A DNA stretch of 22,432 nucleotides from positions 1-22,432 of the forward strand of contig PWEU01000095.1 in the NCBI GenBank assembly GCA_003554005.1, in the 5' to 3' direction. Position numbers and translations under genes: made by a program. A model generated the notes under the pieces. That model was not told where the DNA came from, made no database searches, and saw nothing but the letters and a program-made list of their open reading frames with translations. Below, one piece after another: positions 13,507 through 19,852 of the stretch (position 1 is its first letter; each line of letters begins with the position of its first letter). Source of the DNA: Nitriliruptoraceae bacterium. GTDB taxonomy: Bacteria; Actinomycetota; Nitriliruptoria; Nitriliruptorales; Nitriliruptoraceae.

Positions 13507-14600
13507 TGGACGGGGAACCCACCTCCGAGCCGGACGCCGCCGAGGAACAACCGGCGGGGTGGAGCCGCCGGGACGTCCTGCGGCGTGCCGGGATCGCCGG
13601 GGCCTTCGCGGTGGGCGGTGGGGTGCTCGGTCACGAGCTGATCCCGCACCGTCACGCGCTGGCTGCCGCCGAGGACCGCGGACCGGAACACCACGTCTAC
13701 GGGGCCGCGGAGCCGCCATCGGCGGTGGTGGGTAGCTCGGCCGGAACGCAGCACGGTCTCTACGGCCATGCGACCGCGCCACCGACCTCGCTCACCCAGG
13801 CCGACCTCGACGCGGTCACCTTCCCCCCGCCGCCCGACGGCCGCCGTGGCGTCACCCGCACCTACGACCTGTCGGTGACGGCGCGCCAGCTCGCCGTCGG
13901 TGACGGGGTCATCGTGGATGCGTGGACCTACGACGGCTCGGTGCCGGGTCCGATCCTGCGTGCCACCGAGGGCGACCGGCTCCGCATCCGTATGGCGAAC
14001 CACACCTCCCACGCCCACAACGTCCACCTCCATGGCCGGCACGATCCGGCCATGGACGGCTGGGAGCCGATCCCGCCCGGCGGGGAGTTCACCTACGACG
14101 TGGTCGCCGAGCCCTTCGGGCTGCACCCCTACCACTGCCACACCGCGCCGATCGCCGAGCACATCGGCCGCGGGTTGTACGGCGCGATGATCGTTGACCC
14201 GCCGGGTGGCAGACCACCGGCACTGGAGGTCGTGCTGGTGCTCGGTGGTTGGGACCTCGATGGTGACGGCCGCAACGAGTTGGTGGCCTTCAACGGCGTG
14301 GCTGGCGCCTACCACCGGTTCCCGATCCGCGTGCCGGTGGGGGAGCTGGTCCGGGTCTACCTCGTCAACCTGCTCGAGCACGACCCGATCGCGTCCTTCC
14401 ACCTCCACGCCCAGACCTTCGACGTCTTCCGTTCCGGGACCGCCCTGGAGCCCGACGAGCACACCGACATCGTGGCGCTGACCCAGGGGGAGCGGGCCAT
14501 CGTGGAGTTCACCCTGCCCGAACCGGGCCGCTACATGTTCCATCCGCACCAGTCGAGCCTGGCCGACCGGGGCGCGATGGGGTGGTTCGCCGCCGTCTGA
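13506..14600 (+). CDS. Tat-exported two-domain multicopper oxidase
   Basis: A 364-residue secreted copper oxidase. The Tat signal SRRDVL (Arg21-Arg22) precedes a hydrophobic stretch to about residue 55. Two cupredoxin domains follow. Four HXH pairs supply a trinuclear copper site: His174/176, His210/212, His299/301 and His346/348. A type-1 site is visible only in domain 1: Cys211 in YHCHT, His219 and an upstream His (169 or 171), with Leu224 where Met is common. In domain 2 the equivalent of HCH is HPH, so no second blue copper. Type-1 copper in domain 1 only resembles the two-domain oxidases described from Nitrosomonas. Substrate is unknown. Nitrite reductase is less likely because of the full His set. 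Confidence 0.92.
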   Translation: MDGEPTSEPDAAEEQPAGWSRRDVLRRAGIAGAFAVGGGVLGHELIPHRHALAAAEDRGPEHHVYGAAEPPSAVVGSSAGTQHGLYGHATAPPTSLTQADLDAVTFPPPPDGRRGVTRTYDLSVTARQLAVGDGVIVDAWTYDGSVPGPILRATEGDRLRIRMANHTSHAHNVHLHGRHDPAMDGWEPIPPGGEFTYDVVAEPFGLHPYHCHTAPIAEHIGRGLYGAMIVDPPGGRPPALEVVLVLGGWDLDGDGRNELVAFNGVAGAYHRFPIRVPVGELVRVYLVNLLEHDPIASFHLHAQTFDVFRSGTALEPDEHTDIVALTQGERAIVEFTLPEPGRYMFHPHQSSLADRGAMGWFAAV

Positions 14601-14630
14601 GCGGCCCCGTCGTCGGTGCGTCGTCCCGGC

Positions 14631-14810
14631 TCAGCGGCCGAGCAGCTTCGACAACCAGCCGCCACCGGAGCTGGCGGCGGCACGACGCTCGGCATCGGTG
14701 CAGGTGCACTGCTGGTCGCGCGGTACCCGCGCCATCACCTGGGTGACGTGCTGGCCGCAGCCCGTCCAGGTCGTCTTGCCGCAGGCGCGGCAGGTGGCCT
14801 TGCTGCACAT
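14631..14810 (-). CDS. small Cys-rich protein, probable zinc-binding
   Basis: A 59-residue protein read on the minus strand from ATG 14810-14808. Its first half has Cys2, Cys7, Cys10 and Cys18 around CRACGKTTWTGCGQHV, and Cys35/Cys37 lie in QCTCT. The CGKTTWxGCGQH block is typical of a small actinobacterial family of unknown function. The spacing suggests a zinc ribbon-like site. A good GGAAGGGAG ribosome site precedes the start. The C-terminus (SGGGWLSKLLGR) could be an amphipathic helix. It lies 55 bases downstream of lgt on the same strand and may share its transcript, and it converges with the multicopper oxidase gene. Confidence 0.82.
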   Translation of the reverse strand: MCSKATCRACGKTTWTGCGQHVTQVMARVPRDQQCTCTDAERRAAASSGGGWLSKLLGR

Positions 14811-14865
14811 GGTCGAGCTCCCTTCCGGTCGGGTGTAGCCCACACCGCGTGGCGCGGCGATCGGG

Positions 14866-15729
14866 TCAGTCGGTGTCGGTGCGGCCGTCCAGTCGTTGGC
14901 CGGGCCCCTTCCGCTCCCACCACACCAGGCCGACCACGCCGAGCAGTACGACGGCGATCGCGATCCAGTTGTTGCGGGACAGCCCGAAGTACCGCTCGAT
15001 CGTGTCGATCCGCAGCGTCTCGATCCAGCCACGGCCGATGCCGTAGCCGATCAGGTAGACGAACAGCAGGGAGCCACGCCGTCGGAGCTTCCCGGCCCGG
15101 TCGAGCCACAGGAGGACACCCACCAGGGCGAGGTTCCACAGCGACTCGTACAGGAAGGTCGGGTGGAAGGTGGTGCCCGGCGGGTAGCCGGCGCGTTCCG
15201 CGACCCGGTCGCTCACCGCCAGCGCCCAGGGCAGGTCCGTGGGGCGGCCGAACAGCTCCTGGTTGAAGTAGTTCCCCCACCGCCCGATGGCCTGGGCCAG
15301 CGGCAACGCGGGAGCGACCGCGTCCATCATGGCCGGGATGTCGGCACGCTTGGCGCGGACGTAGACGATCACGAACAGCGCCCCTCCGACCAGCCCGCCG
15401 AAGAACGCCAGCCCACCCTGCCAGATCGCCAGGATGTCCGCGGGTCGGGTGATGTAGGCCGCGCCGTGGGCACCGTCTTCCAGGAAACGCGGGATGATGT
15501 AGCCGATGCGGGCACCGAGCAGCCCGCCGAGCAGGGCCAGCAGGCCGGCCTTCTCGGCGATCTCGGGTGAGCCCCCGAACCGCTCGTAGCGCTTGACCAT
15601 GAGCTGCAGCGCCAGGAACGCGCCGACCGCGATCAGGACGCCGTACATGCGCAGGTCCAGGGGCCCGAGCTCGATCCCGGGCCGGGGCGGGGAGGGGATC
15701 TGGGCCAGCGGCAGCAGCAGCGAGGTCAC
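14866..15729 (-). CDS. lgt: prolipoprotein diacylglyceryl transferase
   Basis: A 287-residue polytopic membrane enzyme that attaches diacylglycerol to the lipobox Cys of prolipoproteins. The family signature GRWGNYFNQELFG (about 149-161) is intact, including Arg150, Asn153 and Glu158. The LGARIGYIIPRF and GYGIGRGWIETLRID blocks are present. Where E. coli Lgt has HGG (His103), this protein has FGG (Phe110); aromatic residues occur here in other homologues. The GTG at 15729-15727 is chosen because upstream codons lack family similarity and GAGAGG lies about ten bases away. A -10-like TACCGT (15807-15802) is upstream. It may act on the nearby cupredoxin lipoprotein among others. Confidence 0.93.
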   Translation of the reverse strand: MTSLLLPLAQIPSPPRPGIELGPLDLRMYGVLIAVGAFLALQLMVKRYERFGGSPEIAEKAGLLALLGGLLGARIGYIIPRFLEDGAHGAAYITRPADILAIWQGGLAFFGGLVGGALFVIVYVRAKRADIPAMMDAVAPALPLAQAIGRWGNYFNQELFGRPTDLPWALAVSDRVAERAGYPPGTTFHPTFLYESLWNLALVGVLLWLDRAGKLRRRGSLLFVYLIGYGIGRGWIETLRIDTIERYFGLSRNNWIAIAVVLLGVVGLVWWERKGPGQRLDGRTDTD

Positions 15730-15917
15730 GGTGGTGGGGCCTCTCGGGCATCGACGGCGGCGATCGGGCTGACGCGGCCGTTCGATCGCGGGGGAGTCGG
15801 GACGGTAGCGCTCACTGAACGCCCACCGGCCGGTCAGGCTTCCCTGCGGTATGCGTCCGCCGCGCCCGGCGGCCATCGTCGCCGCGACGTAGCCTCACCC
15901 AGCGACGGACCGAGGGG

Positions 15918-17270
15918 ATGACCGTGGCGGTGGACGTCAGGCTGAGCGGCTGGTGGGACGAGCTCCGCGACTCGCTGTGGCTGGTCCCCACGCTGACGGT
16001 CCTGATCGCGGTGGTGCTCCCGCCGCTGCTGGCAGAGCTGGAGCCGCTGCCGACCTGGCTCCCCCCGGACCTGGTGTTCGGAGGAACCCCGGACGGCGCC
16101 CGCGCCATCCTCTCCCAGCTGGCGGGCGCGACGATCACCGTGCTCGCGCTGGTGTTCTCCCTGACGGTCGTCGCGCTGCAGATGGCCGCCTCGCAGTTCA
16201 CCCCCCGGTTGCTGCGGACCTTCCTGCGCAGCCGACGTGTCCAGCTGGTCATGAGCGGGATGGTCGGCTCGGCGGTGTTCTCCGTGGGCGTGCTGCGCCT
16301 GGTCCGTTCCGAAGGGGAGGGCATCGACGCCTTCGTGCCTCGGCTCGCCGTCACCGCGGCCTTGGTGCTGTCCTTCGTGGCGGTCGGCCTGCTGCTCTAC
16401 TTCATCCACTACGTCACCCAACACCTGCGCGTGGACGTGGTGATGCACGAGATCGTCACCTTCAGCACGCAGCAGCTCGCGGTGGTCCCGGGTGACCGAG
16501 AGACGATCCCCGACCGCCTGGCCCCGGATCCCCCCGCCGGTGCCGTCCCCGTCTGGGCGCGGCGTGACGGCTTCCTCCAGTTGGTCGACATCGACCGCCT
16601 CTCCGACGCCGCCCGCGCCGCGGGGGTCAGGCTCCGGCTGCGGCCGACGCTCGGTGACTGGGTCACGAAGGGGACGACCCTGGCCTGGGGGGGGGGGAAC
16701 GACGACGACACCGGCCCGGGTGGCCGGGACGAGCTGTCGGCCCTGGTCCACCGCCACGTCTACCTCGGGATCGACCGGACCGAGTCCACCGACCTGGCCT
16801 TCGGGCTCCGCCAGCTCCAGGACGTGGCGACCCGAGCGTTGTCACCGGGGATCAACGATCCGACCACGGCCGCGCTGGCGGTCACCCAGATGTCGTCGGT
16901 GCTGTGCCGCTACGCCGCCCATCCCCTGGGCGACGACGTCGTCGAGGACGAGGACGGCCAGGTCCGGGTGGCGGCGCCGCGGCCCGGGTTCGCCGCGCTG
17001 CTCGAACTGGCCGTCGGGGGTGCACGGCGCTACGGCCGCACGGATCCGGAGGTGCTCGCGGCGCTGCTCACGCTGCTGATCGACGTCGCGGAGCACGTGG
17101 CGGACAGTGCGGACCGGGGCGAGGTGGTCGCGGTTCAGATCGACCGGGTCCTGGCCAGCGCGGAGCTCGACGACCCGGTCGACGAGGAGCGGGTGGCCCG
17201 GATCGGTCGCGTGGCGAAGGAGACCCTGCGTAGCGGCTCCCGGGTCGCGACGGTCGCCGACGCGACCTGA
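15918..17270 (+). CDS. DUF2254 family membrane protein
   Basis: A 450-residue predicted membrane protein. There are about four N-terminal helices: 19-40, 68-90, 107-126 and 138-162. A long cytoplasmic or periplasmic region then carries the family motif RALSPGINDPTTA (about 309-321). The block VFSLTVVALQMAASQFTPRLLR (about 80-101) is also characteristic. Function is unknown for the family. ATG 15918 has GAGGGG touching it, which is too close. GTG 15924 would have six-base spacing, so the true start may be two codons later. An 11-G tract in codons 257-260 is a slippage hotspot. The stop codon sits in the first unit of a pentamer array. The gene is divergent from lgt. Confidence 0.9.
   Translation: MTVAVDVRLSGWWDELRDSLWLVPTLTVLIAVVLPPLLAELEPLPTWLPPDLVFGGTPDGARAILSQLAGATITVLALVFSLTVVALQMAASQFTPRLLRTFLRSRRVQLVMSGMVGSAVFSVGVLRLVRSEGEGIDAFVPRLAVTAALVLSFVAVGLLLYFIHYVTQHLRVDVVMHEIVTFSTQQLAVVPGDRETIPDRLAPDPPAGAVPVWARRDGFLQLVDIDRLSDAARAAGVRLRLRPTLGDWVTKGTTLAWGGGNDDDTGPGGRDELSALVHRHVYLGIDRTESTDLAFGLRQLQDVATRALSPGINDPTTAALAVTQMSSVLCRYAAHPLGDDVVEDEDGQVRVAAPRPGFAALLELAVGGARRYGRTDPEVLAALLTLLIDVAEHVADSADRGEVVAVQIDRVLASAELDDPVDEERVARIGRVAKETLRSGSRVATVADAT
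16687..16697 (+). repeat. homopolymer tract of 11 G inside a coding region
   Basis: Eleven consecutive G residues encode the end of Trp257 and Gly258-260 of the DUF2254 protein. Gain or loss of one G would shift the frame in the middle of the gene. It is the longest homopolymer noticed in the window. Confidence 0.95.
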
Positions 17271-17335
17271 CCTGACCTGACCCGACCCGACCCGACCTGA
17301 CCCGACCTGACCCGACCTGACCCGACCTGACCCGA
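17266..17335. repeat. pentanucleotide tandem array (CCTGA/CCCGA), 14 units
   Basis: Fourteen contiguous pentamers fill 17266-17335: three CCTGA, three CCCGA, then CCTGA and CCCGA alternating four times. The alternation makes a 10-bp higher-order repeat. The first unit contains the TGA stop of the DUF2254 gene. The array occupies most of the gap to the converging menC-like gene. Confidence 0.95.
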
Positions 17336-17346
17336 CCACCGTCTGT

Positions 17347-17363
17347 CGGCTGAGCTTCAGCCG
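17347..17363 (-). terminator. short hairpin at the 3' end of the menC-like gene
   Basis: CGGCTGA (17347-17353) and TCAGCCG (17357-17363) pair perfectly around a 3-base loop. It overlaps the menC-like stop codon and lies next to the pentamer array, in the convergent gap. No T-run is present, so terminator function is tentative. Confidence 0.35.
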
Positions 17364-18511
17364 GACAAACGCTCCACCTCGGCGTCCCGGAGGGCCTCGG
17401 GACGGGGCTCGCGGCCGATGCCGGGGCCGGTCGGTACCGCCAGATGCCCGTCGAGGAGGTGGAACGGCTCGGTCAGGTCCTCGGCCCAGTAGCGATCGGA
17501 CGCGGAAGTATCCGCTGGTAGGTCGAACCCCTCGGTGGCGGCCAGCGCCACGTTGGCCGCACGCCCGATGCCGGTCTCGAGCATGCCCCCGCACCACACG
17601 GGGACCCCGGCCTCCTGGCACCGGTCCCGGATCGCGACCGCCTCGACCAGGCCTCCGACCCGACCGAGCTTGATGTTGACGATCCGGCAGGCCCCCATCG
17701 CGATCGCGTCGGCGGCGTCGGCCGCGTCGTGGATCGACTCATCCAGGCACACCGGGGTGCGCCACCTCGGGGCATGCCGGGCATGGTCGCGGAGCCGCGC
17801 GGGCCCGAAGGGCTGCTCGAGCATCTCCAGACCCAGCTCATCGAGGGCGTCCAGAGCGGCGAGGTGGTCGGGGGCGTCGGCGTCGTAGGCGGCGTTGGCA
17901 TCCACCTGCAGCGCCACCGCGCCGAAGGCCCCCCTGAGCGCCGTCACCGGGGCCACGTCGAACCCTGGCTCGACCTTGACCTTGATGCGCAGGTAGCCCT
18001 CGGCGAGGTAACCGGCCACCTGTTCGAGCAGGGCGTCCGTCCCGCCGTCGGGGATCCCGACGCTGACGCCCGCGGGAACGCGGTCGCGGACGGCGCCGAG
18101 GTGGTCGGCGAGCGGCCGGTCGACGGCGCGGAGCTGGGCGTCGAGCACGGCGACCTCGAGAGCCGCCCGGGCCATCCGGTGGCCGTGCAGGTGGCGCAGC
18201 CGCCCACCGACGTGCTCCGCACCCACCTCCCGTCCATCGCGCAGCAGGGCCGGGACCAGGTGGTCGCGCAGCACCAGCGCAGCTCCGTCGGTGAACTCCT
18301 CGGAGTACACCGGCGCGGCGGGGGTCACGCACTCGCCCCAGCCGACCACCTCGGTGTCGTCGGCCGCGCCGCCCCGGATCCGGACCAGCAGCACCGTCCG
18401 CACCGTCTGGCGGCCGAAGGAGGTGGTGAAGGGCCGCACCAGCGGCATCACGACCCGGACCAGGTCGACGGCGGTCACCGCGACGGGCGGGAGCGGGCGC
18501 GTGGATCTCAC
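17357..18511 (-). CDS. menC: o-succinylbenzoate synthase / N-succinylamino acid racemase (enolase superfamily)
   Basis: A 384-residue enolase-superfamily enzyme of the OSBS/NSAR group. Active-site residues by motif: Lys177 and Lys179 in RIKVKVEPG; metal ligands Asp204 (VDANAAY), Glu232 (LEQPF) and Asp257 (CLDESI); and Lys281 in VNIKLGRVGG. The GGMLETGIGRAAN block near 308-320 is typical. The group includes menaquinone-pathway OSBS, N-succinylamino acid racemases and bifunctional enzymes, and sequence alone does not separate them. The GTG start overlaps the stop of the upstream GNAT-family gene (GTGA). That pairing favours an amino-acid racemase role over menaquinone synthesis; no other men gene is in the window. 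Confidence 0.85.
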   Translation of the reverse strand: MRSTRPLPPVAVTAVDLVRVVMPLVRPFTTSFGRQTVRTVLLVRIRGGAADDTEVVGWGECVTPAAPVYSEEFTDGAALVLRDHLVPALLRDGREVGAEHVGGRLRHLHGHRMARAALEVAVLDAQLRAVDRPLADHLGAVRDRVPAGVSVGIPDGGTDALLEQVAGYLAEGYLRIKVKVEPGFDVAPVTALRGAFGAVALQVDANAAYDADAPDHLAALDALDELGLEMLEQPFGPARLRDHARHAPRWRTPVCLDESIHDAADAADAIAMGACRIVNIKLGRVGGLVEAVAIRDRCQEAGVPVWCGGMLETGIGRAANVALAATEGFDLPADTSASDRYWAEDLTEPFHLLDGHLAVPTGPGIGREPRPEALRDAEVERLSG

Positions 18512-19446
18512 CGTCGGTCCGCGAGCTCACGCACCCCGGCCGGCTCGGCCAGCACGTACCAGCCGTCACGGGTGCAGCCGGTGAGGCGGGCGCCGGCACC
18601 GAGCGCCGCTCCCAGGGTGGCCCGCATGGCCTCGGTCCAGGCCCGGCCGACCTCGGGTGCCTCGCGGCGCAGCCGTTCGATGTCGGCTGGGATGCGCACG
18701 AGACGGCGGGGGGCGGTGGTCGGGGTGTGGACCGGTTCCTCGTTCTCGCCCACGTCCAGGAGGGTCTGGGCACCTGCGCCCCGCAGCGCCTCGACGTCCG
18801 GCGTGGCCACCCGGCCCTCGGCTGCGGCACGCACCCGCGGGGCGGTCAGATCCCAGCTGGCCTCGAGCCGGTCGGTCGGCAGCCCGTGGTTGCGGGCATC
18901 GGGCATGGGGCCGTAGAGGTCGACGAGGTAGCGGTTCACCCCGGCGCCGAGCAGGGCCAGGTTGAGCACCGCGTTGCGGCGGATCAGCGGGTCGAAGGTC
19001 CAGCGGACCTCACGGATGCCCCGCTCCAGTGCCCAGGCCCGCTGGTGCCACTTCATCGCTCGACCGATGCCGCGGCTCTCCTCGCCAGCGACGACGCCGG
19101 TCACGTGGGAGTGCAGGTGCACCGTGCCCGTCACGTGGTCCCGGCCGAGGAACGCGGCGGTGGCCGCGACCACCTGTGCGTCGGCGCGGCGGCGTGCGAG
19201 CGAGACCTGCCCGCCGGCGTGCGCCAGGGCGGTCAGCGCCTCCGGGGCGAAGATGCTGCCGGCCTGGGCGTTGCGCCCCCACACCTCATCGAACAGCAGG
19301 ACCGCGTCGCGCAGCCGCGCGTGGGTGTGGGCGTCCTCCACCTCGATGTCGGCGTGAGAGGCGGCCTGCAGCGCCGTGGTACGGGCGTCGGAGAGCAGCG
19401 GCGGTTCGAGCGCCGCAGGGTCGCTCGGCGTCGCGGGGGGAACCAT
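18508..19446 (-). CDS. GNAT-superfamily acyltransferase (COG3375-like)
   Basis: A 312-residue protein resembling the COG3375 predicted acetyltransferases. The GNAT acyl-CoA block is SRGIGRAMKWHQRAWALERGI (about 121-141 in two adjacent parts), preceded by a strand pair around VVAATAAFLG and HVTGVVAG. The following block RWTFDPLIRRNAVLNLALLGA is characteristic of this family. In known NSAR operons a GNAT enzyme N-succinylates D-amino acids for the racemase, so a succinyltransferase role is inferred. The ATG at 19446-19444 is the first start after an in-frame TAG (19500-19498). No strong ribosome site is seen. It is coupled to the menC-like gene by a four-base overlap. Confidence 0.8.
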   Translation of the reverse strand: MVPPATPSDPAALEPPLLSDARTTALQAASHADIEVEDAHTHARLRDAVLLFDEVWGRNAQAGSIFAPEALTALAHAGGQVSLARRRADAQVVAATAAFLGRDHVTGTVHLHSHVTGVVAGEESRGIGRAMKWHQRAWALERGIREVRWTFDPLIRRNAVLNLALLGAGVNRYLVDLYGPMPDARNHGLPTDRLEASWDLTAPRVRAAAEGRVATPDVEALRGAGAQTLLDVGENEEPVHTPTTAPRRLVRIPADIERLRREAPEVGRAWTEAMRATLGAALGAGARLTGCTRDGWYVLAEPAGVRELADRR

Positions 19447-19450
19447 CGTG

Positions 19451-19486
19451 GCGTCGGCCTCAGCGTCGGTCTTGGCGTCGGTCGGA
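19451..19486. repeat. 12-bp direct repeat, three copies
   Basis: GCGTCGGCCTCA, GCGTCGGTCTTG and GCGTCGGTCGGA follow one another in the leader of the GNAT-family gene. On the minus strand the frame of that gene continues through them as Asp/Thr-rich codons but has no start codon before a TAG. Confidence 0.6.
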
Positions 19487-19550
19487 TGGGCGGGACGCTA
19501 ATGGGTGTGCAGCCCGGGTGGGCAACGTGTCGTCCCTGTGGCGCCGGTGA

Positions 19551-19572
19551 ACACCTCCGCACGGTGAGGTGT
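19551..19572. promoter_or_regulatory. inverted repeat upstream of the leu promoter
   Basis: ACACCTC (19551-19557) and GAGGTGT (19566-19572) are perfect complements eight bases apart, about 40 bases before the proposed -35. It lies in the divergent gap (19447-19645) between the GNAT and leu genes, which holds no other gene. It could be an operator for either side. No named regulator is assigned. Confidence 0.35.
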
Positions 19573-19608
19573 GGCGCACGCGATGGGCCGCTCAGCGCGC
19601 GGTGGCGT

Positions 19609-19638
19609 TTGCATCCGAGGGGAGGTGGACGTCATACT
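19609..19638 (+). promoter_or_regulatory. probable promoter of the leu leader and leuA
   Basis: A -35 element TTGCAT (19609-19614) and a -10 element CATACT (19633-19638) are 18 bases apart, in a locally AT-richer patch. Transcription would begin about seven bases after the -10, at or next to the ATG of the leader peptide (19646). The leader mRNA would then be leaderless, which is common in actinobacteria. Confidence 0.45.
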
Positions 19639-19645
19639 CGCCGTC

Positions 19646-19753
19646 ATGCGCGACATCTCCAGCCCCGTTCTCGATCCGGCCGACGCCGGTCGCGGGTTGC
19701 TGCACGCGCTCCAGGCCCTCATCCTGGGCCTCTTCCTGCTGCTCGTCCTTTGA
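19646..19753 (+). CDS. Leu-rich leader peptide of leuA (attenuation peptide)
   Basis: A 35-codon ORF ending at TGA 19751-19753, 99 bases before leuA. Ten of its last 18 residues are Leu, with Ile and Val among the rest (ALILGLFLLLVL at the end). This Leu-codon run upstream of the first leucine-pathway gene is the hallmark of a ribosome-mediated attenuation leader. Such leader peptides are established for actinobacterial leuA genes. The ATG lies right at the predicted transcription start. An in-frame GTG at 19625 with a GAGGGG before it would give a 42-residue version, if transcription starts further upstream. The peptide itself probably has no function beyond sensing Leu-tRNA supply. Confidence 0.65.
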   Translation: MRDISSPVLDPADAGRGLLHALQALILGLFLLLVL

Positions 19754-19849
19754 TGCCGCGGCGCCGTCCTGACCCCACGACGACGGTGACGCGGAGGACC
19801 TTCACAAGGACAGGCGCGAGCACCGCAGCGTGCGGGAGCAGGAGCAGGA
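19729..19849 (+). promoter_or_regulatory. leuA attenuator region with mutually exclusive pairings
   Basis: Complementary segments link the Leu codons to the leuA leader. GTCCTT at the end of the peptide (19745-19750) pairs with AAGGAC (19806-19811). A second GTCCT (19766-19770) pairs with AGGAC (19795-19799). TCCTGCT in the Leu codons (19734-19740) pairs with AGCAGGA (19843-19849) next to the leuA start. A ribosome stalled at Leu codons would block the first and third pairings. There is no T-run, so control could be transcriptional or translational. Confidence 0.4.
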
Positions 19850-19852
19850 CCC

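Noticed and set aside
13506..14600. Copper nitrite reductase (NirK)
   Set aside because: Four full HXH pairs indicate a trinuclear oxidase site; NirK has a single type-2 copper and an HC rather than HCH motif at the type-1 Cys.
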